Positions 16,906-26,099 are shown, counted from the stretch's first letter. The stretch: 44,093 bases of DNA from an uncultured Pseudomonadales bacterium (GCA_938036875.1 CALHVX010000030.1:1-44093); one strand, 5' to 3'. Made by a program: numbers and translations. The notes: a model not told the origin generated them from the letters alone.

Positions 16906-18151
16906 GTGCAAGCACCTCAGCTGGTCGAGTTCTAGCAACACGCCAGGCTGGGTAAAGCGCGCTTACCAATATCAATAATGCGGCAATGGCCGTAATGCCC
17001 AGTAGATCCCCAGAGCGGACTTCTACGGGCAAATAATTGACAAAATATTCGTTCATCAGTTGCAAAGAAAAAGTCTCGCTCGCCCACGCAAACACCAAAG
17101 GCAAGGATCGCGCGATCAACACCCCCAAACCGATCCCACCCAATACGCCAAGACCACCCAGAGCAATCGCAAGCCACGCAAAAGTTAGAACAAAGGTGCC
17201 GGTCGAGGCTCCCATCGTTCTTAAGATAGCCACATCGGCGCTGCGCTGATGAACCACCATCAACAAACTAGAAACTAGGTTGAACGCCGCAACTCCAACC
17301 AAAAAGGCGAGCAACAAAAACATTGTCTGTTTTTGGATAATAATCGCTTGATGGAGGTTCCCATGGGTGCGCATCCAGCTTTGCACTATCACCGGTTGGT
17401 TGCCGAACACCGCGCGTGCAGAGGCACCAATTTGAGGTGCGGAAAACAAATCCGCTAACTGCAGTTGATAACCGTGAATATTTAGTCCTAACCGAAACAG
17501 GCGCTGGGCGTCTTCAATATGTAAGTAGGCCGCGCGACTATCTAGCTCTGACTGGCTTCGTACAATGCCGACAACGTTGACACGCTTTTGCCGCGGTAGC
17601 ACCCCAACTAAAGACACGCTCGCTTGGGGCAAGACTAGGGTGACTTTTGAACCTATAGCGGCGTTGAGTTCCCGGGCCACACCAGCACCCAGCAGGACCC
17701 CAAACTTCCCAGGTTCGAGCTGCTCCAGCGGGTTATCGAGGGGCTCTGGTGCATCCGTGGCGACATAGTCCCCGAGGCTCGAAACGCGACCGTAGGTTGC
17801 CGGGTTGATTCCCGTTAGCAGCACCCCACGCACGCTTTGCGGCACCGCAACCAATGCTGTGCCTTGAACGAATTCCGCCACTCCCTGGACACCGGTGATC
17901 TCGTCCAAGGAGTGATGCTGGCCGTCGATGGCCGGCATGGGCGAACGCCCATAGATGCTCAAATGCGGCAGCACCCCAAACAACCGGGTTTGTAGCTCTC
18001 GCTCGAAGCCGTTGACCACCGACAAAACGATAACCAAGATAGCAATGCTCAACGCCAGACCACCAATAGCAATCCAGCCCACCAAACTTAGATTGCTGCC
18101 CCGAGAGAACGCGTAACGAGTACCTAATTGCCAAGCCAGAGAAAGGTTCAC
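16898..18151 (-). CDS. LolC/LolE-family lipoprotein-releasing permease (first, probably LolE-like)
   Basis: A 417-residue permease of the same family as the gene downstream of lolD: IGGLALSIAILVIVLSVVNG helix, NGFERELQTRLFGVLPH, a periplasmic domain, and the C-terminal helices with FNLVSSLLMVV and RSADVAILRTMGAS. It is the first gene of the lol operon. The start is a GTG at 18151 without a clear ribosome site; a GCCCCA/TGGGGC hairpin lies 10-27 nt upstream. Two distinct permeases, rather than two copies of a single LolF-type protein, point to the classical LolCDE arrangement. Confidence 0.9.
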   Translation of the reverse strand: MNLSLAWQLGTRYAFSRGSNLSLVGWIAIGGLALSIAILVIVLSVVNGFERELQTRLFGVLPHLSIYGRSPMPAIDGQHHSLDEITGVQGVAEFVQGTALVAVPQSVRGVLLTGINPATYGRVSSLGDYVATDAPEPLDNPLEQLEPGKFGVLLGAGVARELNAAIGSKVTLVLPQASVSLVGVLPRQKRVNVVGIVRSQSELDSRAAYLHIEDAQRLFRLGLNIHGYQLQLADLFSAPQIGASARAVFGNQPVIVQSWMRTHGNLHQAIIIQKQTMFLLLAFLVGVAAFNLVSSLLMVVHQRSADVAILRTMGASTGTFVLTFAWLAIALGGLGVLGGIGLGVLIARSLPLVFAWASETFSLQLMNEYFVNYLPVEVRSGDLLGITAIAALLILVSALYPAWRVARTRPAEVLAHE

Positions 18152-18161
18152 GAGATTGACA

Positions 18162-18178
18162 GCCCCACAGGTTGGGGC
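18162..18178 (-). promoter_or_regulatory. Hairpin in the leader of the lol operon
   Basis: GCCCCA and TGGGGC form a 6-bp stem with a 5-nt loop, ending about 10 nt before the GTG start of the first lol permease. The G-rich arm is the only ribosome-binding-like sequence in reach, so folding could limit translation. No U-run follows on either strand, which argues against a terminator. Function is inferred only. Confidence 0.35.
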
Positions 18179-18294
18179 CCTAAAACCAATACGTAACTAA
18201 CCAATGAGTGCAACAGCGCAGGGTCCTTGCCAAAGGCGCGTAGTCTACCAGCTAACGGCCTCGCGCACCGCGTATCTCGAACTACACTTCGGAT

Positions 18295-18834
18295 ATGTCA
18301 GGTAACAATCAACGCCAGACCCTAAGGCTCGTTCGCCATATCCCCTGCGCATTGCGCACAAAGGCGGAAGCACAACTCAATGCCCCTACCGCTCCTGGCC
18401 CCATCGCAGTAGATCGACTGGAATCCTTAGCCAATGAGTTTGAGGGCTATTGCGAGCAAATCAGCGATCGAGCGACGCTAAATGCGCTGCGCACGTTACA
18501 GCGCCAGGTAGATCACCTGCAAAGCGCTGTCACCACTAACCTGGTACAACAGGCGAGCTGGACTCAAGACCCACCGATGCGACGCGTTAGCTTGTCCTTC
18601 GATGCTTTAGAGATTGAAGTATTGCCTAGCGATTCCATACTAGCGCAACCAGCATTCCTTGAAACACTAGTGCAATTACCAGGGCTACCAGCACTCGTCT
18701 GCACCTTGCAGGTCACTAAGTTTGTTAGCAACAGTATTATGGGCACCTTTCAGTATATTTCGGATGCGGACCTGCGCCGACTAAGGCGCTACGTTTTGGT
18801 CCAAGATGCGGCGGGCAATCAACGACAGGATTAA
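18295..18834 (+). CDS. Atypical PilZ-like protein next to the lol operon
   Basis: A 179-residue soluble protein. Residues about 30-90 are helical (LESLANEFEGYCEQISDRAT), and about 95-175 resemble a PilZ beta-barrel (MRRVSLSFDALEIEVLPSD, then DADLRRLRRYVLVQ, the usual C-terminal PilZ helix). The canonical RxxxR and DxSxxG motifs are not clear, so c-di-GMP binding is doubtful. As I recall, P. aeruginosa encodes a PilZ protein at the same place between the lol genes and sth, and that synteny is the best support. It is divergent from the lol operon and convergent with sthA. Confidence 0.6.
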   Translation: MSGNNQRQTLRLVRHIPCALRTKAEAQLNAPTAPGPIAVDRLESLANEFEGYCEQISDRATLNALRTLQRQVDHLQSAVTTNLVQQASWTQDPPMRRVSLSFDALEIEVLPSDSILAQPAFLETLVQLPGLPALVCTLQVTKFVSNSIMGTFQYISDADLRRLRRYVLVQDAAGNQRQD

Positions 18835-18887
18835 GAGCCTTGCCGCGCCTAGACTGAAGCATTAAACAACGTTGCTAAATCGCGTGG

Positions 18888-20297
18888 CTAGGCAACCGCA
18901 CTTGCACTGTTGAGCTGATCAAGCTGTGCCACCAAGCCTAAGGCAGCAACTCGATAGCTTTCTGCGTAGGTTGGGAAGTTAAAGATATTCTCCACAAAGC
19001 TGGCCACTTTAGCGTCGCTCGCCAACGCAGCCTGGCCGATGTGGATCAACTCTGTCGCCTGTACCCCAGCGATATGCACACCGCGCAACACGCCATCCGG
19101 GCTGGCAATAAGTTTCAACATGCCTTCCGGGCTGTCGGCGATCAAACCGCGGGCAATTTCTTTGAAGTCTGCATAACCGACCACTGCCTGGCCAAACTCT
19201 TTTTCCACCTGCGCCTGGGTTAATCCAACGCTCGACAACTCAGGTACAGAGTAGATTCCTGAAGGGGTCAACGACCAACCCACACCGGGATCGTCACCTA
19301 AAAAATGACAGGCCGCGCGGCGCCCCTGCTCCATAGAAGCCGATGCCAGCGATGGTGGGCCGATAACATCACCTGCTGCATAAATGTGTTCGACGCAAGT
19401 TTGCCCATACTCGTTCACCGGAACCAGATCCCTAGAGTCCAGCTCAATGCCAGCAGCGCTCGCATTCAAGCCCGCTACTTGGGAAACCCGACCCATGGCA
19501 CAGAGCACCTTGTCGCTGGTAATGACCGTTCCGTCACCGAACTCAGTGCGCACACCACTAATGCCATCAAACTCAACGCTAGCTAACTCGGTGTTCCCGA
19601 TGAAAACACCACCATTGCTTTCAAAGCCTTGCAGAAATCTAGCCACCAGATCCTCATCCAGAAAGCCTAGCGGCTTCGGGTAGCGGTCTACCAAGGTCAC
19701 GGCAACACCTAACAGAGCAAAGATTGAAGCGTATTCACAAGCAATCACCCCGCCACCTAACACCATCATACTTTGGGGCAGGTAGGCTAAAGATAGAATC
19801 GAATCACTGTCGTAAATATTTTCATGATCTACCGGAACCCCAGGAACATCACGAGGTTTAGAGCCAGTAGAAATCACAATAAACTCGGATTGAAAAGTAT
19901 CCAGCTGACCGTTGGTGTAACGAACTTCGATGCTGTGCGCGTCAACGAAAGAGGCACGACCATGAATGATGTCGATGCCATTGCGCTTCAACTGAGCGGT
20001 CATATACTCATCGTGTGCGCGTAGCACTTCTCCCATCTCACCAATCAATTGGCTAACACCGGTGCTTGGCATGTTGAAGCCAGCGCCCATCGCTTTGAGC
20101 TCTTTCATGCCTCGGGTACGCTGCACCGCTCGTTCGCGCAACGTTTTGCTTGGTATAGTGCCAAAGTGAACACAGGCACCACCCATCTCCCGCATCTGCT
20201 CGCAAACCGCAACGCGGCGCCCTGCTTTCGCTGCAGCTACCGCCGCTTTCTGCCCCGCTGGGCCTGAACCGATGATAAAAACGTCATAACGCTTCAC
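18888..20297 (-). CDS. sthA: Soluble pyridine nucleotide transhydrogenase
   Basis: An FAD flavoprotein of about 469 residues that moves hydride between NADPH and NAD+, mainly draining excess NADPH. The N-terminal FAD motif VFIIGSGPAGQKAAV and the segment GGACVHFGTIPSKTLRE are diagnostic: transhydrogenases keep GTIPSK but lack the CxxxxC redox pair of the related lipoamide dehydrogenases. The NAD(P) motif VLGGGVIACEYASIF and the C-terminal dimer domain follow. I chose the GTG at 20297 because AGGAG lies 6 nt upstream; the frame is open to a TTG at 20315 that would overlap the HDOD stop. It is likely co-transcribed with the HDOD gene 14 nt upstream. Confidence 0.95.
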   Translation of the reverse strand: MKRYDVFIIGSGPAGQKAAVAAAKAGRRVAVCEQMREMGGACVHFGTIPSKTLRERAVQRTRGMKELKAMGAGFNMPSTGVSQLIGEMGEVLRAHDEYMTAQLKRNGIDIIHGRASFVDAHSIEVRYTNGQLDTFQSEFIVISTGSKPRDVPGVPVDHENIYDSDSILSLAYLPQSMMVLGGGVIACEYASIFALLGVAVTLVDRYPKPLGFLDEDLVARFLQGFESNGGVFIGNTELASVEFDGISGVRTEFGDGTVITSDKVLCAMGRVSQVAGLNASAAGIELDSRDLVPVNEYGQTCVEHIYAAGDVIGPPSLASASMEQGRRAACHFLGDDPGVGWSLTPSGIYSVPELSSVGLTQAQVEKEFGQAVVGYADFKEIARGLIADSPEGMLKLIASPDGVLRGVHIAGVQATELIHIGQAALASDAKVASFVENIFNFPTYAESYRVAALGLVAQLDQLNSASAVA

Positions 20298-20311
20298 TGA
20301 TAACTCCTGTT

Positions 20312-21184
20312 TCAAATACTCATAGCATCTAAGGTTTCTTGAACCTGCGGCTGCATCTCAATCAACGACTCAATGTCTTCTGGGTACAAATTCAGAAACT
20401 GAACTGCATCTCGCTTGAGCACAGACTCAACCTCTATCTCTTCGCCCTTCATGGCATGGGCAAACTCTTTGCCGGCCACAATGATGGCAATCGCATCATG
20501 CTCATCCGGGGACAGAAGAAAGTTGGAGCCATGAGCAATACATTTGGTGACAAGACCCGGCAGCTGCCACATTTGGGTCAACATAACGCCAGCGGAGTTG
20601 CCACAACGTTCCACCACCTGCACAGCCTGGCTGACACTAAGGGGTTCAGAGACCGTCGCGAGCCGATGCAACACCACCGGATCTCCCACGTTGTTTAGCA
20701 AGCCACACAGGTACGCGGTCTCCACGTTCTTGCGCAGGCTGCGCGCGACTTCTTTTGCCCATAACGCGGTGCTCAAGGCATCGCGCCAAGCTTGCTGCAT
20801 AAGCTCATCAAAGGGTCCTGGCTGAAACAAGGCCCCCTTGAGTGAAGCCGTTAAGGCAATTTCTCTGATGCGTTCCAGACCGAGACGCGCAATAGCCTGC
20901 TGCAACGCCACAATTTCTGTTGCCCCGCGGTAGGCCGGAGTGTTAACCACTCTCAAGATATGCGATGCAAGTGATTGATCTTGTTGAATTAAAGAAGCCA
21001 AGTCTTCAGCATCGTTGCGTTCATCCAACGAGCTGGTCAATACCTGGCTGGCGACGCCAGGCAGTAAGGGTAGCTCCAGGCGACCTTCGCGCAGCTCTTG
21101 GTGAACAAGGTCGCTCGCGGCTTGCGTGGCTTCATCACCAGAAGGAGCGACTCGTAAAGCCGATTCTTGCGGGCTGCTAGACAT
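20312..21184 (-). CDS. HDOD-domain signalling protein
   Basis: A 290-residue cytosolic protein with a single HDOD domain (about 30-240): LPLLPGVASQVL, IQQDQSLASHILRVVNTPAY and the QQAIARLGLERIREIA helix are typical. In true HD phosphohydrolases the centre would carry His-Asp; here it reads LCGLLNNVGDPVVLHR, so no metal-dependent phosphodiesterase activity is expected. HDOD proteins generally act as regulatory scaffolds. The ATG at 21184 has AAGG about 11 nt upstream. It directly precedes sthA. Confidence 0.88.
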   Translation of the reverse strand: MSSSPQESALRVAPSGDEATQAASDLVHQELREGRLELPLLPGVASQVLTSSLDERNDAEDLASLIQQDQSLASHILRVVNTPAYRGATEIVALQQAIARLGLERIREIALTASLKGALFQPGPFDELMQQAWRDALSTALWAKEVARSLRKNVETAYLCGLLNNVGDPVVLHRLATVSEPLSVSQAVQVVERCGNSAGVMLTQMWQLPGLVTKCIAHGSNFLLSPDEHDAIAIIVAGKEFAHAMKGEEIEVESVLKRDAVQFLNLYPEDIESLIEMQPQVQETLDAMSI

Positions 21185-21376
21185 CAGATCTAAACCTTAA
21201 ACTTATGGCTGTGATCTAAAGCATAGACAACCACTGGCTGCCCGCCCGCTGGGAAGCAGGGCAAACTAATCGATACGGGAACTAGGTCACAACTCGGCTA
21301 GCGAGCGCATCTAGGGCTGGTTGAACCCAGAGCAACAGAAGTTAGGGACCACAACAAATGCGGAGGGGCCGGACGG

Positions 21377-21613
21377 CTAATCCGCTTTGGTTGCGTCCAC
21401 AAATTGATCGGTTGACATGTCCTGTTGGGCGTCAGAACTGACACTGTCGCAGGCGTTTGGATTGCCACCGCAGATTTCACACTCACCGTCGATACCTAAG
21501 GCAGCGAGCCCGCCACAACTGCCCGCTATTGGACGCTGGCCCATCAATACGCCAATCGCCATGGCGCCAACCACAGTGAGCATAAGACCAAAAGCGAGCA
21601 GTAATGTTGTCAT
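21377..21613 (-). CDS. nqrM: NqrM-family Na+-NQR maturation protein
   Basis: A 78-residue protein with one N-terminal membrane helix (about 3-25) followed by RPIAGSCGGLAALGID and CEICGG, the cysteine pattern of NqrM (DUF539). NqrM is needed to insert the Fe centre held by cysteines of NqrD/NqrE in the sodium-pumping NADH:quinone reductase. The start overlaps the apbE stop by 4 nt, so the two maturation factors are co-expressed. The nqrABCDEF genes they serve are not in this window, although the DNA upstream of apbE is present. Confidence 0.9.
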   Translation of the reverse strand: MTTLLLAFGLMLTVVGAMAIGVLMGQRPIAGSCGGLAALGIDGECEICGGNPNACDSVSSDAQQDMSTDQFVDATKAD

Positions 21614-22701
21614 GGTTGACCCTCGTGAACCGGTGATAGCAGTGTCGACATTGCTCGAGTATAGCGTATCTCAAAGCGCTCATCTAAGCTTTGCTGAATC
21701 TGTGGTGCAGAAACCGTTGATTCTGGGGTCAGGGCTGTACGCCGCTCTATGGTTAACACAGGCCAGCCTTGCTGCTCGGCATAGGCCAGGGCGGCATCCG
21801 CGCCCATGACCGTAAATGCGGTTGCCCAAGCATCCGCGAGCATCGTTGTCGGCAACACCACGGTCACCGATGCCAGCAAATGAGACACCGGGCGACCAGT
21901 ACGCGGGTCGATGGTATGACTCCAGCGAGCCTTATCTTGGGCCACAAAATTTCGATAATCCCCTGAGGTTGCTACCCCTTGGTTGCGCAACGGCAGCGCT
22001 CGTGCAACGCCACCTAGCTGAGCATCGTTGGGTATCTCGATGCCCACTCGCCATTGTTGACCAGAAGGCTTGGCGCCTAAGGCGCGCACTTCACCGCCAA
22101 TATCCACAAGGTGATTCGAACAACCAAGGCTGGTTAAGTTGTCGCTAAGAGCATCCACTGCAAAACCCTTGGCCAGCGCTGACAAGTCGAGCTCCACCCC
22201 TCGCTGCTTGCGCGCTTTGCCCGTGCCCAGGTTCAGCTCAAGGAACTCCAGCCCGACTCGTGCGCGAACCTCGGTCAGCAGCGCCTCATCGGGTGGCAGC
22301 GCGTCGCTTGCGTTGGGACCAAACCCCCAAGCAGCCACTAGCGGAGCAATAGAGACATCTAGGGCACCCTCACTTTGGGTATAAACCTGCTGCGCGGCAT
22401 CCAGCACCCCTAGCAGTTCAGGCGACAGCTCCTGCCAGGTTTGAACAGGCACACGGTTGAATTGAGCTAGCTCCGAGTTGTCATCGTAATTCGAAAACGT
22501 TGCATTCAGCGTAGCAAGCTGCTGCTCGAGCTTCTGCTCAACGTCAGCCTGGGCAGGCTCGGGATCACAATAAGCCAACACGCGATAATAGGTTCCCATT
22601 GTGCTTCCCGAGATTTGCAAAAGCTGGGGGGACGAATCCATGCACCCTGAATTCATTCCCAAGCAAACGAGCAATCCTAAAACCAGTGTTTTGCGTCCCA
22701 C
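21610..22701 (-). CDS. apbE: ApbE-family FAD:protein FMN transferase (lipoprotein)
   Basis: A 363-residue protein that covalently attaches FMN from FAD to threonines of target proteins such as NqrB and NqrC. The N-terminus (LVLGLLVCLGMNSGC) is a lipoprotein signal with the lipidated cysteine near residue 20, so the enzyme works in the periplasm. Family motifs are present: STMGTYYRV, ALAKGFAVDALSD, LVDIGGEVRALG and HTIDPRTGRPV. The start is GTG at 22701 without a strong ribosome site. It is coupled to nqrM by a 4 nt overlap. As I recall, in P. aeruginosa this pair follows nqrF; here the next gene upstream is an unrelated, divergent symporter. Confidence 0.93.
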   Translation of the reverse strand: MGRKTLVLGLLVCLGMNSGCMDSSPQLLQISGSTMGTYYRVLAYCDPEPAQADVEQKLEQQLATLNATFSNYDDNSELAQFNRVPVQTWQELSPELLGVLDAAQQVYTQSEGALDVSIAPLVAAWGFGPNASDALPPDEALLTEVRARVGLEFLELNLGTGKARKQRGVELDLSALAKGFAVDALSDNLTSLGCSNHLVDIGGEVRALGAKPSGQQWRVGIEIPNDAQLGGVARALPLRNQGVATSGDYRNFVAQDKARWSHTIDPRTGRPVSHLLASVTVVLPTTMLADAWATAFTVMGADAALAYAEQQGWPVLTIERRTALTPESTVSAPQIQQSLDERFEIRYTRAMSTLLSPVHEGQP

Positions 22702-22905
22702 CTAACAAGATCCATGCGCTAAAGCTCAAGCTTACAGAAATTCGACAAGACCACACCAGCCACCTAACATCTGCGCCCTACTTCTAGGCTGGAACGCCAA
22801 TTTGATTCTCTTGCTTCAATTACGGCCCTGCAGCCGCTCTCAGGACGTCAGCTGCGCAGACCTAGCTAACCAACCGGCTCTCCAAACCGTTCTGGAGCAA
22901 CACGG

Positions 22906-24153
22906 ATGCAAGTAGGCTTGGCGATGGCGGTGATCATTGCCGCCGTTGCGGGTTGGTTGCTGGGTAGCTTTGCGGCAGATGTCCCAGGCCTGGGCGTTGC
23001 TATGGAAGCCGCCCGCCTGTTGTTCTTGGGCGCGTTGAAGTTGATCGTTGGGCCGTTGATTTTCTTTTCGTTGATCTCTGGCATCTTGCGTTTGCGCCAA
23101 GCAAAGCAAATGCGGCGGTTGGGTGTCATCACCCTACTCTACTACCTGGGTACAACGGCCATTGCCATCACTATTGGCCTGCTTGTTGTTACTTTGTGGC
23201 ATCCCTGGACCGGGTCACCCACGCTTGTCGAAAGCGGTGGCTTGGCTAATGTAACGGCAACCTCCGCTGCCGGCGCCACGTTGATAGATCCGCAAGCCAG
23301 CGGCATCGCCGAGGTGTTGCTCGGCTTGTTAAAACGCACGCTAACCAATCCGGTGACAGCACTGGCCGAGCTAAACATTTTAGCCATCGTTGCCAACGCC
23401 TTGCTTATCGGGCTTGCTGGTTTAGCAAGCCTGCCAGCCAACAGCCCCTTAATCACGCTAGTGCATCACGCGACAGACTTGGTTTACCGCATCGCTGGCT
23501 GGGCCGTCATGCTTGTGCCCGTCGGTGTGCTAGGTATTGCCTTCAACATGAGCGCCACTATCGATACCGCGCTTATCGGCCAACTGGCTCTGTTTATGTT
23601 AGTTGTGTTCGCCGCAACGGCGCTTCACGGCCTGCTGGTACTGCCGCTGCTGGCAGGGCTACTGACTCGGTTTGGCCCGCTGAAATTTTTAACGGCGGTT
23701 GCAAGCCCTGCTTTGGTTGCGCTCACGACCTCTTCAAGCGCGGCGACCCTACCGGTGAGTTTACAAACGGCCACCTCAAAAATGGGCGTGGATAGCAGCA
23801 TCGCAAGCTTTGTGTTGCCCTTAGGTGCAACCATTAACATGGATGGTACTGCGCTGTTTGAAGGGATAGCGGCCGTGTTTCTGGCCTACCTTTTTGGTAT
23901 CTCTCTCGGACCTGCTGGCGTCTTCGTCGTGTTTTTTGTTGCTATGGTTGCCTCTATTGGCGCACCCGGCATCCCGTCTGGCTCCATGGCTGGTATGCAA
24001 GTCGTTTTGCTCGCCGTTGGCATTCCACTGGAAGCCATTGGCTTGTTGCTGTTGATTGAAAGACCATTGGATACCTTTCGAACAGCCGTGAATGTCGAAG
24101 GTGATTTACTCGCAACCTTAGTTGCCCAACGCTTTGCCGGGACCCGTGAATAA
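22906..24153 (+). CDS. Dicarboxylate/amino acid:cation symporter (SDF family)
   Basis: A 415-residue polytopic inner-membrane carrier of the glutamate/aspartate/C4-dicarboxylate (GltP/DctA/SstT) family. The first re-entrant loop is Ser-rich (TTSSSAATLPVS), the transmembrane-7 motif is GATINMDGTALFE, and the second hairpin has IGAPGIPSGSM. These build the substrate and sodium/proton sites. The ATG at 22906 is preceded by GGAG at a spacing of about 9 nt. The substrate is not predictable from the sequence. It is transcribed divergently from apbE with about 200 nt between. Confidence 0.93.
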   Translation: MQVGLAMAVIIAAVAGWLLGSFAADVPGLGVAMEAARLLFLGALKLIVGPLIFFSLISGILRLRQAKQMRRLGVITLLYYLGTTAIAITIGLLVVTLWHPWTGSPTLVESGGLANVTATSAAGATLIDPQASGIAEVLLGLLKRTLTNPVTALAELNILAIVANALLIGLAGLASLPANSPLITLVHHATDLVYRIAGWAVMLVPVGVLGIAFNMSATIDTALIGQLALFMLVVFAATALHGLLVLPLLAGLLTRFGPLKFLTAVASPALVALTTSSSAATLPVSLQTATSKMGVDSSIASFVLPLGATINMDGTALFEGIAAVFLAYLFGISLGPAGVFVVFFVAMVASIGAPGIPSGSMAGMQVVLLAVGIPLEAIGLLLLIERPLDTFRTAVNVEGDLLATLVAQRFAGTRE

Positions 24154-24160
24154 CTGCGCT

Positions 24161-24181
24161 AGTCGCTTACCAAAAGCGACT
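24161..24181 (+). terminator. Perfect hairpin directly after the symporter gene
   Basis: AGTCGCTT and AAGCGACT pair as an uninterrupted 8-bp stem with a 5-nt loop, 8 nt after the symporter stop. No U-run follows, so it is not a canonical intrinsic terminator; it may instead protect the 3' end or reduce read-through into the phosphatase gene. Confidence 0.4.
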
Positions 24182-24257
24182 CCAGGCGCAAGATGCTTCG
24201 GGACCTTGGCACCATTTTGCTGTACCGTGTCGCGTTTTTGCGCACAGGTTTTCTCAA

Positions 24258-24866
24258 TTGGCTCAGTCCATCACACTCGTCCGCCATGGGGTTATCGCTG
24301 CTAATCGCAGTGGCCACTGGCACGGCAGCACCGACAGCCCGCTATTGTGGCGTGGTCGGCGCCAAGCCAAACGTACCGGACGACACTTTGCCAAAGACTA
24401 TCCACAACCGGCTGCTATTTACACCAGCCCGCTACAACGTTGCCACAACACCGCTAGGTTTATCAGCCAGAGCCTGACCCCACTTGAACCCATTGTTCAT
24501 CAAGGGCTTCGGGAGTACGGCATTGGCGAATGGGAAGGCATGCCATTCAAACAGTTGGCGCAGGAACATAATTTTGTCAACCGCGCAACCAAAGATCTCA
24601 ACTACGCCCCCCCGCAAGGGGAATCCTTGCAGGAAGTAGCCGATCGTATGGAGCAAGCCCTACTTGAGATTGATGCTAACCACGACGCCAACGAGCAGGT
24701 CATTGTGGTGAGCCACGGCGCAGCGATGGCTGTAGCCCTAGGTGTTCTTCTGCATAAAGACCCTGCCCAATGGATTGATTACCACTTTCATAACTGCTCA
24801 AGAACCCAGTTGGTGCTTGGGCCAAGCCCTTATCTCAACTTCTTCAACGATACCGGCCACCTCTAG
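24258..24866 (+). CDS. Histidine phosphatase family protein (phosphoglycerate mutase-like)
   Basis: A 202-residue enzyme of the branch-1 histidine phosphatase family. The catalytic histidine lies in ITLVRHGVIAANR (about 5-17). TSPLQRCHNTA gives the second arginine, REYGIGEWEG the acid, and VVSHGAAMAV the second histidine. All core residues are present, so it should be an active phosphatase or mutase, but the substrate (phosphosugar, cobalamin/alpha-ribazole phosphate or other) cannot be told. It follows the symporter by about 100 nt in the same direction. Confidence 0.88.
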   Translation: MAQSITLVRHGVIAANRSGHWHGSTDSPLLWRGRRQAKRTGRHFAKDYPQPAAIYTSPLQRCHNTARFISQSLTPLEPIVHQGLREYGIGEWEGMPFKQLAQEHNFVNRATKDLNYAPPQGESLQEVADRMEQALLEIDANHDANEQVIVVSHGAAMAVALGVLLHKDPAQWIDYHFHNCSRTQLVLGPSPYLNFFNDTGHL

Positions 24867-25003
24867 CCGTATCCTCAGCCAGCCCCACCAAGATCGAACT
24901 AACTGGGTCTGCTGTCCAGCACAGGCGTAACCGATGGCCAAGCCTGTATCAAGCGTTACAACCTCGGTAGAATGCTGATTCCAGCCACCCATAGGGAAGC
25001 CTC

Positions 25004-25774
25004 ATGCCAGAATTTTGCAGCGTCGAAACCAATAACCATATTATGACCGTCACCATGGAGCGACCGGAGCGGCTCAATGCACTGCACCCGCCGGCCAACC
25101 TTGAGCTTGGTCAGGTATTTGATGATTTTGCCGCAGATGATGACCTCTGGGCGGCGATCATCACCGGCCGCGGACGAGGCTTCTCTGCGGGCAACGACCT
25201 GCGCTTTCAAGCAGAAGGGAATGTCCGCCCCCCGGTCCCCATGGGCTTTGGTGGCTTAACCTCACGATTCGATCTCACCAAGCCCGTTATTGCGGCGGTT
25301 AATGGGGTTGCCATGGGCGGTGGTTTCGAGATTGCGCTGGCTTGTGATCTCATCATTGCTAGCAGCAATGCCAAGTTTGCTTTACCAGAACCTAAGGTTG
25401 GATTAGCGGCTTTGGCTGGTGGGCTAAATCGTCTGCCACGGCAAATTGGCTCAAAGCGCGCGCTAGGTATGATATTGACCGGCCGCCATGTCTCTGCAGA
25501 AGAAGGTAAAGAGTTAGGCTTTGTGAACGAAGTGACTGAACCTGAAGATCTATTGGCGGTGGCAACCGACTGGGCAAACCAAATTTGCCAGTGTGCTCCA
25601 CTCTCCATTCGGGCCAGCAAAGACGTGGTTTATCGCAGCCTAGACTTTGCGTCTTTAGAAGACTCTATGACCGAAAAATACGACAGCGTCAGGGCCCTGA
25701 GCAAAAGTGAAGACTACATCGAAGGCCCAAAGGCATTTGCCGAAAAACGCGCGCCCAACTGGAAGGGCCGGTAG
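25004..25774 (+). CDS. Enoyl-CoA hydratase/isomerase (crotonase) family protein
   Basis: A 256-residue cytosolic enzyme. The first oxyanion-hole segment GRGRGFSAGNDL, the second NGVAMGGGFEIALACDLI, and ALPEPKVGLAALAGGLNRLP with a glutamate at the usual second catalytic position are all visible. It could act in fatty-acid or carnitine-type CoA ester metabolism. An acyl-CoA synthetase gene lies 2.4 kb away on the other strand, which is weak contextual support. Start ATG at 25004; TAGGGAAG lies upstream. A candidate terminator follows the stop. Confidence 0.9.
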   Translation: MPEFCSVETNNHIMTVTMERPERLNALHPPANLELGQVFDDFAADDDLWAAIITGRGRGFSAGNDLRFQAEGNVRPPVPMGFGGLTSRFDLTKPVIAAVNGVAMGGGFEIALACDLIIASSNAKFALPEPKVGLAALAGGLNRLPRQIGSKRALGMILTGRHVSAEEGKELGFVNEVTEPEDLLAVATDWANQICQCAPLSIRASKDVVYRSLDFASLEDSMTEKYDSVRALSKSEDYIEGPKAFAEKRAPNWKGR

Positions 25775-25781
25775 CCCTCAC

Positions 25782-25821
25782 AAGCTAGCTCTATATCCGA
25801 GCTTAGAACTAGCTTTTCTTT
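25782..25821 (+). terminator. Putative terminator after the crotonase gene
   Basis: AAGCTAG (25782-25788) pairs with CTAGCTT (25809-25815) around a 20-nt loop that can itself form a 5-bp AGCTC/GAGCT stem. The right arm runs into TTCTTT on the plus strand. The stem is short and AT-rich, so termination would be modest. Confidence 0.4.
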
Positions 25822-26099
25822 GGCCCAGGCGTATGCGCTTTAGCTGATGCGCAGGAAACCACATCGGCGACAATGGCAACGGCAAGACAAGCATCGTTTA
25901 GCGCTTCGTGTTCTCCACGTAGCGCCATTTCAGCAACTATCTCCATCCGCGGGATTGCCAGATGCATTGGATCTGGCATGATCGAAAACTGCCCGTTATA
26001 GGGGCTAGCAGCGTGTTTCATGAATCTCGTTTTAGCTCTCTCCGGCTTGTTAGGGAGTATCCACAAGACGGCCTCCAATAACCTTGACGGCACAAACAT
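25809..26099 (-). CDS. Doubtful small ORF in the interval between crotonase and rhodanese genes
   Basis: A 96-residue frame (70 if the ATG at 26021 is used) with no recognised family. It reads as a plausible soluble protein (IPRMEIVAEMALRGEHEA, then a hydrophobic ACLAVAIVADVVS stretch), but neither start has a good ribosome site and its stop falls in the putative crotonase terminator. The whole interval 25775-26215 otherwise holds only the rhodanese leader. I list it because it is the only candidate gene in that 440-nt stretch. Confidence 0.25.
   Translation of the reverse strand: MFVPSRLLEAVLWILPNKPERAKTRFMKHAASPYNGQFSIMPDPMHLAIPRMEIVAEMALRGEHEALNDACLAVAIVADVVSCASAKAHTPGPKKS

Noticed and set aside
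20298-20315. TTG start for sthA at 20315
   Set aside because: The AGGAG ribosome site lies downstream of it and correctly placed for the GTG at 20297.
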